Origin: Anaerolineales bacterium
GTDB lineage: Bacteria; Chloroflexota; Anaerolineae; Anaerolineales; UBA4823
NCBI GenBank assembly: GCA_022865865.1
Contig: JALHTN010000206.1
Coordinates: forward strand, 1-22,323
Direction: 5' to 3'
DNA: 22,323 nt
The translations under genes were made by a program, and so were the position numbers. Each line of letters opens with the position of its first letter. The stretch's first letter is position 1. Positions 1-7,062 of this stretch are shown one piece after another. The notes under the pieces were generated by a model. The model was not told where the DNA came from. It made no database searches and saw only the letters and a program-made list of their open reading frames with translations.

Positions 1-3
1 ACT

Positions 4-49
4 TTGTCCGAAAAAATCCGGACAACTATTTTGCCTTAATCCAAGGCAA
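4..49. repeat. two tandem short inverted repeats upstream of phoU1
   Basis: Two perfect 7-bp stems lie back to back. TTGTCCG (4-10) pairs with CGGACAA (19-25) across an 8-nt loop, and TTGCCTT (31-37) pairs with AAGGCAA (43-49) across a 5-nt loop. They could form the terminator of a gene just outside the window or an operator for phoU1. The tract after the first stem (CTATTTTG) is only moderately T-rich, so termination is not certain. From 50 to 148 I see no well-spaced sigma70 promoter, only the phoU1 ribosome binding site AAGGGAG at 134-140. Confidence 0.4.
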
Positions 50-148
50 TCTTAAAATAGTTTGCCATACAAATCCGGTTAGTACCAGGAATATGTATTA
101 CTATATAGTTCGCTTGATTTACTTGTTTTCACAAAGGGAGATAAAAAT

Positions 149-856
149 ATGTCAAGTTTGAACCCCAGAGAAACCCTTGACCGCGCCCTACGGGCATTGC
201 TGGATGAATTACTCGTATTAGGCGATATGGTCGCAGACGCTGTACGCACTGCAGTTTCCTCGTTAAAGGAACGCGACTTAGCAGCTTCACAGAACGTGTA
301 TCTCGCAGACGAAGAGATCAACATAAAGCATTTTGAGATCGAGGATCGCTGCATCACCCTGATCGCCACTCAGCAACCCATGGCAAAAGACCTGCGCTTG
401 CTGGCGGCTGTTATCGAAATTAGCGCTGAACTGGAGCGAATGGGGGATTATGCAAAAGGAATCGCAAAAATCAATCTTTTATTGGGCACGGAACCATTGA
501 TCAAGCCTCTAATTGATATTCCGCGCATGGCAGACCTCGGCCTGGATATGCTCCACCGCGCATTGGGGGCATTCGTTGCCGGTGATGCCGAAACAGCACG
601 AGAAATCCCAAAAGAAGATGATCAAATAGACGGGCTTTACAACCAAGTTTACAGGGAACTGGTAACCTACATGATCGCGGATACATCCACTATTGATCGA
701 GCCAATTTTCTCTTATGGGCTGCACACAATCTTGAACGCTTGGCTGACCGGGTAATGAATATATGCGAGCGTACAATTTACATGGTTACAGGGGAGATGC
801 GGGAGCTCGATCGAACAGACGATGAGATGAATTTATTTGAAAAATATAAACCTTAA
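149..856 (+). CDS. phoU: PhoU-family phosphate signalling protein, copy 1
   Basis: This 235-residue protein has the usual PhoU length and the two-repeat helical layout. Each repeat carries the family's acidic metal-binding motif, seen as ELERMGD at about residues 94-100 and NLERLADR at 194-201. PhoU proteins are cytoplasmic; they bind metal ions and link the PstSCAB transporter to the PhoR/PhoB-type sensor system, damping phosphate uptake when phosphate is plentiful. The start is supported by AAGGGAG eight bases upstream. arsC follows after 11 bases, so the two are probably co-transcribed. A second phoU at 5737-6438 aligns almost without gaps, motif for motif, so the pair arose by duplication. 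Which copy controls the transporter cannot be told from sequence. Confidence 0.95.
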   Translation: MSSLNPRETLDRALRALLDELLVLGDMVADAVRTAVSSLKERDLAASQNVYLADEEINIKHFEIEDRCITLIATQQPMAKDLRLLAAVIEISAELERMGDYAKGIAKINLLLGTEPLIKPLIDIPRMADLGLDMLHRALGAFVAGDAETAREIPKEDDQIDGLYNQVYRELVTYMIADTSTIDRANFLLWAAHNLERLADRVMNICERTIYMVTGEMRELDRTDDEMNLFEKYKP

Positions 857-867
857 TATCTGCAACA

Positions 868-1299
868 ATGACCCGGCTTCAATCCCCCAAGAAAGTATTA
901 TTCTTATGCACCGGCAATTCATGCCGTTCTCAAATGGCTGAAGCGATTGTCAACGCGAGGCTTTCAGATCGCTGGCGAGCCTTTAGTGCAGGCACGAGAC
1001 CTACCGGCTATGTAAATCCAAAGGCAATTGCAGTATTAAACGAAATTGGAATCGATCATCAAGGCAGGTCAAAAGGTACTTCCTATTTTTCAGGGGATGA
1101 TTTTGACTTGATAGTGACCGTGTGTGATTCCGCAACGGAGGATTGCCCGGTTTGGCTGCGATCAGATCCACAAGTCCAGATGGCCTTTGAAGATCCAGCT
1201 GCATTCAAAGGTAATGAGCAGGAGGTACTCAATAAATTCCGTCAAGTTCGGGACGAAATCTCAATACAAATACCTGGCTTGCTTGCCAGGTATGAATAG
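868..1299 (+). CDS. arsC: thioredoxin-coupled arsenate reductase (low-molecular-weight phosphatase fold)
   Basis: This 143-residue protein begins with the phosphatase P-loop CTGNSCRS, placing the nucleophile at Cys14 and the loop arginine at Arg20. Two further cysteines, Cys86 and Cys93, have the spacing of the resolving pair in the thioredoxin-dependent ArsC of plasmid pI258 (Cys82 and Cys89). Asp109-Pro110 matches the catalytic acid loop. These residues favour arsenate reductase over plain tyrosine phosphatase. The family reduces As(V) to As(III) in the cytoplasm with thioredoxin as reductant. No strong ribosome binding site precedes the ATG, which fits coupling to phoU1 11 bases upstream. 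Its place among phosphate genes is sensible because arsenate enters through phosphate transporters. No arsenite exporter is visible in the window. Confidence 0.88.
   Translation: MTRLQSPKKVLFLCTGNSCRSQMAEAIVNARLSDRWRAFSAGTRPTGYVNPKAIAVLNEIGIDHQGRSKGTSYFSGDDFDLIVTVCDSATEDCPVWLRSDPQVQMAFEDPAAFKGNEQEVLNKFRQVRDEISIQIPGLLARYE
1270..1293. terminator. hairpin between convergent arsC and pstB1
   Basis: A perfect 9-bp stem, ATACCTGGC (1270-1278) with GCCAGGTAT (1285-1293), closes a 6-nt loop. It lies inside the last codons of arsC, ending four bases before the stop codon. Read on the reverse strand it is followed by TTGTATTG, a weak U-rich run, so it may end the pstB1 transcript. Read forward the U-run is absent. 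The 42 bases between the two stop codons (1300-1341) hold nothing else obvious. Confidence 0.45.
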
Positions 1300-1341
1300 A
1301 CTACCATTTCCTTCAAATTTATTGTTTTTCGGATTTTTCCA

Positions 1342-2109
1342 TCAACCCATTCTCCCGGTGATGTAATCCTCGGTGAGTTCATTCTGTGGTCGGGTGAACA
1401 TAGCCTCGGTCGCAGAAAACTCAACCAGCTCTCCTAACCAGAATAATCCGGTTTCATCTGAAACCCTGGCTGCTTGCTGCATATTATGAGTCACGATAAC
1501 AATCGTATAATCTTCTTTTAAAATGGCAATCAGCTCTTCGATTTTACCCGTCGCGATCGGATCGAGAGCGGAAGCGGGTTCATCCATTAATATCACTTGT
1601 GGCTCAACTGCCAAAACACGTGCAATACACAAACGCTGCTGCTGTCCTAATGATAGGCCGAGGGCATCCTCATCCAAACTATCTTTAACATCCTCCCAAA
1701 GGGCTGCATTTCTCAGGCTGGTTTCCACGAGATCGGCCAGATGGGTTTTATCTTGTACAAGTCCAAGAACCCTGGGTCCAAAAGCCACATTATCGAAGAC
1801 CGATTTGGAGAATGGATTCGGTTTTTGAAATACCATGCCGACCCTTCGACGTAGATCGGCCAGGTCGACATTGGGGGCATAAATGTCATCCCCTTCCAGC
1901 AATATTTGACCATCTACCCTTGCACCGGGGATAGTATCGTTCATGCGGTTCAAACAGCGCAGGAAAGTCGATTTTCCACAGCCCGAAGGACCAATTAAAG
2001 CAGTCACCATACGAGTTTTAATTTCCAGATTGATATCAATTAAAGCCTGGTACGAGCCATAATAGAAATCGAGATCCGCAATCTGGAATGAAAGGGCTTT
2101 ATTGGACAT
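1342..2109 (-). CDS. pstB: phosphate ABC transporter ATP-binding protein, copy 1, unusual signature motif
   Basis: This 255-residue protein has the usual PstB length and order of motifs: Walker [10 protein letters not shown] (40-48), Q-loop MVFQKP with Gln95, Walker B VILMDEP (172-178), and the switch histidine at His208 in VTHNM. It would power phosphate import by hydrolysing ATP beneath the PstC/PstA channel. The ABC signature reads LSLGQ (152-156) instead of LSGGQ; the codon is a clear TTA, so this is a real substitution of the first glycine. The gene is divergent from pstS and convergent with arsC, which is unusual because pstB normally follows pstA. No clear Shine-Dalgarno precedes the ATG. 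A second pstB sits in the expected place at 4923-5702. Confidence 0.93.
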   Translation of the reverse strand: MSNKALSFQIADLDFYYGSYQALIDINLEIKTRMVTALIGPSGCGKSTFLRCLNRMNDTIPGARVDGQILLEGDDIYAPNVDLADLRRRVGMVFQKPNPFSKSVFDNVAFGPRVLGLVQDKTHLADLVETSLRNAALWEDVKDSLDEDALGLSLGQQQRLCIARVLAVEPQVILMDEPASALDPIATGKIEELIAILKEDYTIVIVTHNMQQAARVSDETGLFWLGELVEFSATEAMFTRPQNELTEDYITGRMG

Positions 2110-2154
2110 GCGTTTAATTCTAATCGAAATTTACTGCCATATTGCTCGAATTCC

Positions 2155-2183
2155 TTGATTGCTAAATAAAGTGTTGCTATAAT
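2155..2183 (+). promoter_or_regulatory. sigma70-type promoter of pstS
   Basis: TTGATT (2155-2160) and a perfect TATAAT (2178-2183) are separated by exactly 17 bases. Transcription should start near 2189-2191, and the pstS ATG begins at 2191, so the message would be leaderless or carry only one or two 5' bases. No Shine-Dalgarno is possible in that case. I could not recognise a convincing PhoB-type direct repeat in the 81-bp pstB1-pstS intergenic region. Confidence 0.7.
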
Positions 2184-2190
2184 CATCTGG

Positions 2191-3084
2191 ATGCAATCTA
2201 AAGTTATACAGCTGTTAATTCTAATTGTGCTGGTAACCACAGCCTGTTCTCCCCGAACAGGTGACGATGAAACTTCCCCCGCTGATTCAAATGAATATAT
2301 TAATAACGTCGGTTCGGATACCATGGTCAACCTGGCACTCGCCTGGGCTGAGCAGTACCAGAAGGACAATCCGCAATCAAATCTATCGGTCTCAGGTGGT
2401 GGCTCTGGCACCGGTATCGCTTCCTTGATTAATAAAACGACAGATCTTGCCAACGCCTCCCGAAAAATCAAGTCTGAAGAAATTGTCAATGCCCAGGCAA
2501 ATGGAATAGAACCAGTCGAGTTTATTGTCGCCAGGGACGCAATCGCGGTCATTGTCAATCCAAACAATCCAATAAGCCAGCTTACCCTGCAGCAGCTTTC
2601 CGATATCTATTCTGGTAAGATCAATAATTGGCAGGAATTGGGTGGAGAAGATAGGCAAATTGTTCGTCTTTCACGAGAAACCAACTCCGGAACTCACGTG
2701 TATTTTCTTGAGCAAGTTTTGCGTTTGGGAGACAAGAATGATAAAACACTGTTCTCGACTGACACGCTATTGCTGCCATCATCTGAAGTGATCGGGGCGG
2801 AGATTCGGAGCAATCCAAATGCGATTGGTTATGATGGCTTGGGCTATGTCACCCTAGACATGAAGGTTATCGCAGTAACAGCCAGCCAGCTTGGGGATCC
2901 TGATTTTATTTACCCCTCATCAGAAACTGTGAATGATGGCACCTATCCCATCGCACGAGATCTATACATGTACACAGCAGGTGAACCTGTTGGATTCGTC
3001 AAAAATTATTTAGAGTGGATCTACACTCCACAAGCACAGGAAATCGTGACCGATCTTGGTTTTGTTCCGATACTAACAAAGTAG
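2191..3084 (+). CDS. pstS: periplasmic-type phosphate-binding lipoprotein
   Basis: The 297-residue protein starts with a short hydrophobic signal and a lipobox, VTTAC, placing the lipidated cysteine at Cys19. It is therefore expected to be tethered to the outer face of the membrane, where it captures phosphate and delivers it to PstC/PstA. The mature part shows PstS hallmarks: VGSDTM near its start, the SGGGSGTG segment, and RETNSGTH in the second lobe, all of which line the phosphate pocket in this family. It opens the pstS-pstC-pstA-pstB2-phoU2 operon. The start codon is fixed by the signal peptide, since the next Met is well inside the mature domain. It lies directly at the predicted transcription start. 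Confidence 0.95.
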   Translation: MQSKVIQLLILIVLVTTACSPRTGDDETSPADSNEYINNVGSDTMVNLALAWAEQYQKDNPQSNLSVSGGGSGTGIASLINKTTDLANASRKIKSEEIVNAQANGIEPVEFIVARDAIAVIVNPNNPISQLTLQQLSDIYSGKINNWQELGGEDRQIVRLSRETNSGTHVYFLEQVLRLGDKNDKTLFSTDTLLLPSSEVIGAEIRSNPNAIGYDGLGYVTLDMKVIAVTASQLGDPDFIYPSSETVNDGTYPIARDLYMYTAGEPVGFVKNYLEWIYTPQAQEIVTDLGFVPILTK

Positions 3085-3133
3085 CTTCCCCTCTAAAACA
3101 TTCAAAGGATCACATTAATGCTAGAGGAGAACC

Positions 3134-4030
3134 ATGCAAGTTCCAAGGATTAAATCCGAATCCCTGATTACAGGATTAATAAAGGTATTCGGATACTCGG
3201 CAATCCTATTCGTCGTATTGATTTTTTATTTTTTAATAAGCGAGGGTTTTCCGGCTATTACCGAAGTATCATTTTCAGAGTTCTTGAAAACCCGGTGGTA
3301 TCCAATTGAAGATTACTTTGGTATTTTGCCTTTATTGGTGGGTTCGCTGGTTGTCACAGTTGGTGCACTAATTATCGCGGTTCCGATTGGTTTACTCACT
3401 GCAATCTATATCGCTGAAGTAGCCTCCCCGCAGACAAAGGAAATCCTCAAACCACTCGTTGAGTTGTTGGGTGGCTTTCCTTCAGTGGTTTTGGGTTTTC
3501 TTGGCTTGTTGATCTTATCCCAATATGTACGCCAGATCCTGGCACTCCCCACCGGCCTATCTGCCCTGACAGGTGCCCTGCTGTTGGCTGGAATTGCGAT
3601 CCCATCTATTGTTTCCATCTCTGAAGATGCTCTCGACACGGTCCCGAAATCTTACCGGGATGCTTCTCTGGCGCTCGGCGCCACCGAATGGCAGACCATA
3701 TGGTGGGTAACCCTGCCAGCGGCAAAATCTGGGGTGCTCACCGCCATTATGCTAGGTATCGGCCGCGCCATTGGAGAGACCATGGTGGTCTTGATGGTTA
3801 CCGGTAATGCGCCCATGATGCCGACAGGTCTCTCTACAGTGATTAATCCTACTCGCACGATGACCGCCACTATCGCGGCCGAGATGGGTGAAGTTGCTAA
3901 TGGCAGTACACATTACCATGTACTTTTCTTTATCGGTATTGTGCTGTTCATTATCACCTTAATTGTCAATATTTTCGCCTCAACATTTGTATTTCGCCGC
4001 AAGAAGCGCTCTGAGCGTATCCTTTCATGA
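3134..4030 (+). CDS. pstC: phosphate ABC transporter permease PstC
   Basis: This 298-residue membrane protein has about six hydrophobic segments and the permease coupling loop YRDASLALGATEWQTIWWVTLP, the EAA-type motif that docks on PstB. GRAIGETMVVLMVTGN follows, as is usual in PstC. Together with PstA it forms the phosphate channel. A good ribosome binding site, AGAGGAGA (3123-3130), precedes the ATG, 49 bases after pstS. The 3' end overlaps pstA by four bases (ATGA), so the two subunits are probably translationally coupled. Length and motifs are ordinary. Confidence 0.95.
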   Translation: MQVPRIKSESLITGLIKVFGYSAILFVVLIFYFLISEGFPAITEVSFSEFLKTRWYPIEDYFGILPLLVGSLVVTVGALIIAVPIGLLTAIYIAEVASPQTKEILKPLVELLGGFPSVVLGFLGLLILSQYVRQILALPTGLSALTGALLLAGIAIPSIVSISEDALDTVPKSYRDASLALGATEWQTIWWVTLPAAKSGVLTAIMLGIGRAIGETMVVLMVTGNAPMMPTGLSTVINPTRTMTATIAAEMGEVANGSTHYHVLFFIGIVLFIITLIVNIFASTFVFRRKKRSERILS

Positions 4031-4893
4031 AGCCAAAACACTCTCCCGAAAGACGTAATCGCACCCAACGCCTGGGATTTTTCTTCTTGCGATTGGTGGC
4101 AATAGTGGCTGTAATACCCATTATTGCCATCATCGCATATATCGTATACAAAGGAGCTCCCGCTCTCTCTTGGGAGTTCATCACCGGCTTTCCAAGTGAT
4201 GGTATGCGCTCAGGCGGAATCTGGCCCGCCATCGTGGGTACTTTTTTCCTGACCATGCTTTGCGCCCTGATCGTCGCACCCTTTGGAATAGGTGCTGCAG
4301 TTTATTTGTCCGAATATGCTCCCGACAATCGCTGGACACAATCGATCCGCATTGCCATCATCAATCTTGCAGGAATACCATCGGTTGTTTATGGTTTATT
4401 TGGTCTTGGTCTGTTTGTGATCTTCTTAAATCTTGGGATCAGCATCCTGGCCGGCTCGCTGACTCTGGCAATCATGACCCTGCCAGTCATCATCACCACA
4501 ACTGAGGAAGCATTGCGAGCTGTACCGCAGTCCTTCCGGGTAGTCAGCCGATCTGTGGGAGCCACACAATGGCAAACTGTGCAGCGCATTGTACTGCCCC
4601 AGGCTCTACCAGGAATCATGACTGGTGTTATCCTGGGTCTTGAGAGAGCCGCTGGTGAAACCGCACCGATATTATTTACCGCCGCGGTATTTTTCCTGCC
4701 CGGTTTACCATCATCTGTACTAGATCCCACCATGGCACTTCCCTATCACCTTTATGTAATCTCCACACAGGTACCCGGGATGTCATCTGAAATCCAATAT
4801 GGTACTGCTTTGGTCTTGCTGATCTTCGTGCTTGGAATGAACTTGGTGGCGACGATTTTGCGCTCCCGCGCCAGGGCTCGCCGCCAATGGTGA
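4027..4893 (+). CDS. pstA: phosphate ABC transporter permease PstA
   Basis: This 288-residue inner-membrane protein has about six transmembrane segments and the EAA-type loop FRVVSRSVGATQWQTVQRIVLP, followed by GLERAAGETAPILFTA, which is characteristic of PstA. It pairs with PstC to form the transport channel. The start overlaps the pstC stop in an ATGA arrangement. The N-terminus is rich in Arg and Lys before the first membrane segment, consistent with a cytoplasmic start. pstB2 follows after 29 bases. Confidence 0.95.
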   Translation: MKPKHSPERRNRTQRLGFFFLRLVAIVAVIPIIAIIAYIVYKGAPALSWEFITGFPSDGMRSGGIWPAIVGTFFLTMLCALIVAPFGIGAAVYLSEYAPDNRWTQSIRIAIINLAGIPSVVYGLFGLGLFVIFLNLGISILAGSLTLAIMTLPVIITTTEEALRAVPQSFRVVSRSVGATQWQTVQRIVLPQALPGIMTGVILGLERAAGETAPILFTAAVFFLPGLPSSVLDPTMALPYHLYVISTQVPGMSSEIQYGTALVLLIFVLGMNLVATILRSRARARRQW

Positions 4894-4922
4894 ATTTTTT
4901 ATTATATGGAATCTGATAATTG

Positions 4923-5702
4923 ATGAATACCAACAATAAAATTGTCACAGAAAATTTAATTCTGCAATACTCAGATGGCACAGAATCCTTGAAGGATATC
5001 AGTCTGAATATTCCTGCTAATTCAATTTCCGTTTTATTTGGTCCAGCTGGAGGTGGAAAATCAACCTTCTTGAGGGTATTAAACCGATTAAATGATTTGG
5101 CAAACGTGAAACAGGTTTCGGGGAAAGCAACTCTATATTCGGATACTGGCGAACTCCTGGATATTCTCGCTCCTGACCTCGATGTAACGTCTTTGCGCCG
5201 CAGGGTTGGAATGGTGTTCGCCCGTCCTGTCGTCTTGCCAATGAGCATTCGCCAAAATTTAACCTATGGGCTTGAAGTCGCAGGAGAGCGCAATAAGAAT
5301 CGCCTCAATCAAGCAGTAGAACGGAGCTTGCGCCAGGCTGCGCTCTGGGATGAAGTCAAGGATCGGCTTGATGATCCTGCTGCTGATTTATCCGGTGGGC
5401 AGCAGCAGCGTTTATGCATCGCTCGCAGTTTGGCATTAGAACCTGAAGTGCTTCTGCTTGATGAGCCAACCTCAGGTTTAGACCCTATATCAACAGGCAA
5501 GGTTGAGGCATCCCTCCAAGAATTAAAAAACAATTACACTATCATCCTTGTTCCACATTCCGTCCAGCAAGCTGCCCGAGCAGCAGATTATGCCGCCTTT
5601 TTCCTGCAAGGCGAGTTAATCGAATACGCTCCCGGAAAAGAAATATTCACCCACCCTACAGTCCAACAAACCGCAGATTACATCGAGGGTCGCTTCGGAT
5701 AA
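4923..5702 (+). CDS. pstB: phosphate ABC transporter ATP-binding protein, copy 2, altered Q-loop
   Basis: This 259-residue protein has Walker A GPAGGGKST (40-48), an intact signature LSGGQ (156-160), Walker B VLLLDEP and the switch histidine in VPHSV. The Q-loop, normally MVFQKP in PstB, reads MVFARP, so Ala100 replaces the glutamine that contacts magnesium and the coupling helices. The following segment, VVLPMSI, also departs from the usual NPFPMSI. The gene lies in the normal pstB position after pstA, so it is likely a working part of the transporter, perhaps together with PstB1. The ATG at 4923 is preferred; an in-frame TTG at 4920 is also possible, with the nearest GGA at 4908-4910. phoU2 follows after 34 bases. 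Confidence 0.92.
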   Translation: MNTNNKIVTENLILQYSDGTESLKDISLNIPANSISVLFGPAGGGKSTFLRVLNRLNDLANVKQVSGKATLYSDTGELLDILAPDLDVTSLRRRVGMVFARPVVLPMSIRQNLTYGLEVAGERNKNRLNQAVERSLRQAALWDEVKDRLDDPAADLSGGQQQRLCIARSLALEPEVLLLDEPTSGLDPISTGKVEASLQELKNNYTIILVPHSVQQAARAADYAAFFLQGELIEYAPGKEIFTHPTVQQTADYIEGRFG

Positions 5703-5736
5703 TCGCCAGCCAGATGGCAAAAGTGAGGAAAGAATT

Positions 5737-6438
5737 ATGTCAACCATTTCTCCACGCGAAACATTAGATCGGGCTATAGATGAGCTATTAGCACAGGTGA
5801 TCTCACAAGGAGGTTTGGTTGAAATAGCACTGAGGGATTCGGTAAATTCCTTGAGAAACAGGGATATCCCCGGAGCAAAAATAATTTACATTGCAGACCG
5901 GCAAATAAATAAAAAACATTTCGAGATTGAAGAAAATGTAATCACCCTCATCGCCACCCAGCAACCGATGGCGCGCGATTTACGCTTGCTGACGGCTATT
6001 CTAGAGGTGACTACAGAATTGGAACGCATGGGTGACTACGCCAAGGGGATTGCCCGGATCACAGTCCGCATCGGTCAGGAAGATTTACTTCCACCTATGA
6101 AGCATATCCCGCCTATGGCAGAAGTGTGTATCGATATGCTTCATCGTGCATTACGTGCTTTCGTTGAACGAGATGCGGAGGCAGCTCGTTCCATTCCCCA
6201 GGAAGATGATCGGGTTGATAATTTATTTAACACCATTTACCAGGAGCTCATGGAACAGATGATCTCAAACCCATCCTCCGCAGATCAAGCAAATCATCTC
6301 TTATGGGTCGCTCATAACCTGGAGCGGGTAGCAGATCGAGTAACCAATGTCTGTGAGCGCATCGTTTTTGTCGTCACCGGTGAAATGCTCGAAATGGATC
6401 GCACAGACGACGAGTGGTTCGCCGATGAACCCTGGTAA
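5737..6438 (+). CDS. phoU: PhoU-family phosphate signalling protein, copy 2
   Basis: This 233-residue paralogue of the protein at 149-856 has the same two acidic motifs at the same positions (ELERMGD 94-100 and NLERVADR 194-201) and the same IATQQPMA segment near residue 72. Copies diverge mostly in the first 35 residues and around 105-130. It closes the pst operon, the usual place for phoU, and so is the better candidate for the transporter-linked regulator. AGGAA at 5726-5730 supports the start. Both copies end in an acidic stretch containing the shared sequence DRTDDE. Confidence 0.95.
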   Translation: MSTISPRETLDRAIDELLAQVISQGGLVEIALRDSVNSLRNRDIPGAKIIYIADRQINKKHFEIEENVITLIATQQPMARDLRLLTAILEVTTELERMGDYAKGIARITVRIGQEDLLPPMKHIPPMAEVCIDMLHRALRAFVERDAEAARSIPQEDDRVDNLFNTIYQELMEQMISNPSSADQANHLLWVAHNLERVADRVTNVCERIVFVVTGEMLEMDRTDDEWFADEPW

Positions 6439-6572
6439 ATGCTCAACTCATCCCGCATGAATTGCATTTCATATTCTTTATTCGAATAAGATTCAACTCT
6501 AATCTTGGTTTCACTCACAATTTTTTACCGGTTTTTCAGGAACAACAAAATAATCTGACATTAAAAGTTTAA

Positions 6573-6619
6573 ATTATGGTCAAAAGTCACTTGTGACTTA
6601 ACCATAATCTATGTACACT
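6573..6619 (+). promoter_or_regulatory. nested inverted repeat with overlapping promoter ahead of the Cys-tail/radical SAM operon
   Basis: Two nested arms are visible. The outer arm ATTATGGT (6573-6580) pairs with ACCATAAT (6601-6608). The inner arm AAGTCAC (6584-6590) pairs with GTGACTT (6593-6599) across two bases. A candidate promoter, TTGTGA (6591-6596) then 17 bases then TACACT (6614-6619), overlaps the right half, so a dimeric protein bound here would cover the -35 box. Transcription would start near 6626, and AAGGAG (6631-6636) serves the first gene. There is no U-run after the repeat, which argues against a simple phoU2 terminator. The rest of 6439-6572 holds only a short palindrome, TTATTCGAATAA (6478-6489). 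Confidence 0.5.
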
Positions 6620-6642
6620 AATAGCTGGAAAAGGAGACACCT

Positions 6643-7008
6643 ATGACTGCTGGAAGGATTATTGCCTACATCGCCGCTGCGATTGTTCTGTTGTTCGGAG
6701 TACTTTTCATTTGGGCTGCTTTTGGGACAGAATTTAATTCCGGGTGGCTAATCACTGGCTTCGTCAGTGTTGCTATCGGATTTGGTTTGATTTGGTTCGC
6801 TGGCCGGCTCAAGCCAGATACCCAGGCAGAACAAAATGTCACCCTCAACATTGATCTCCCGGCCAACGTGGACTTGGACACTTTCAAATGCGAGTCTTGT
6901 GGTGGTGTTCTATCTCCGAAAGATGTTGAAATGGTTGCCGGGGCTCCTGTCGTCTCTTGCCCGTATTGCGGAACATCTTATCAGCTCACAGAAGAACCCA
7001 AATGGTAA
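6643..7008 (+). CDS. small membrane protein with C-terminal zinc ribbon
   Basis: I do not recognise a named family. The 121-residue protein has two hydrophobic segments (about residues 5-27 and 35-54), a short polar linker, and a C-terminal zinc-ribbon pattern: Cys83-x2-Cys86 and Cys106-x2-Cys109, with Gly-Gly after the first pair and Gly-Thr after the second. The ribbon should sit on the cytoplasmic side if the N-terminus does. A strong AAGGAG (6631-6636) precedes the start. It is the first gene of a same-strand run of five, 54 bases before the Cys-tailed membrane protein. A role in recognising or supporting that protein is only a guess from position. Confidence 0.75.
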   Translation: MTAGRIIAYIAAAIVLLFGVLFIWAAFGTEFNSGWLITGFVSVAIGFGLIWFAGRLKPDTQAEQNVTLNIDLPANVDLDTFKCESCGGVLSPKDVEMVAGAPVVSCPYCGTSYQLTEEPKW

Positions 7009-7062
7009 TTACTCATCCTGGTAAGTTCATGTGATTATCCCGCTTACTCCTCAGAGGTAGAT

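Noticed and set aside
50..148. TATAGT at 104-109 as a phoU1 -10 box
   Set aside because: No acceptable -35 box lies 16-18 bases upstream, so I could not support a promoter call.
2040..2567. Long reverse-strand reading frame (175 codons) opposite pstS
   Set aside because: It lies across the 5' part of pstS and the pstB1 start, has no recognisable domain, and pstS is a certain gene in this interval.
4676..5248. 190-codon reverse-strand frame opposite pstA and pstB2
   Set aside because: It overlaps two well-supported genes along its full length and its translation looks like random Arg/Ser/Pro-rich antisense sequence.
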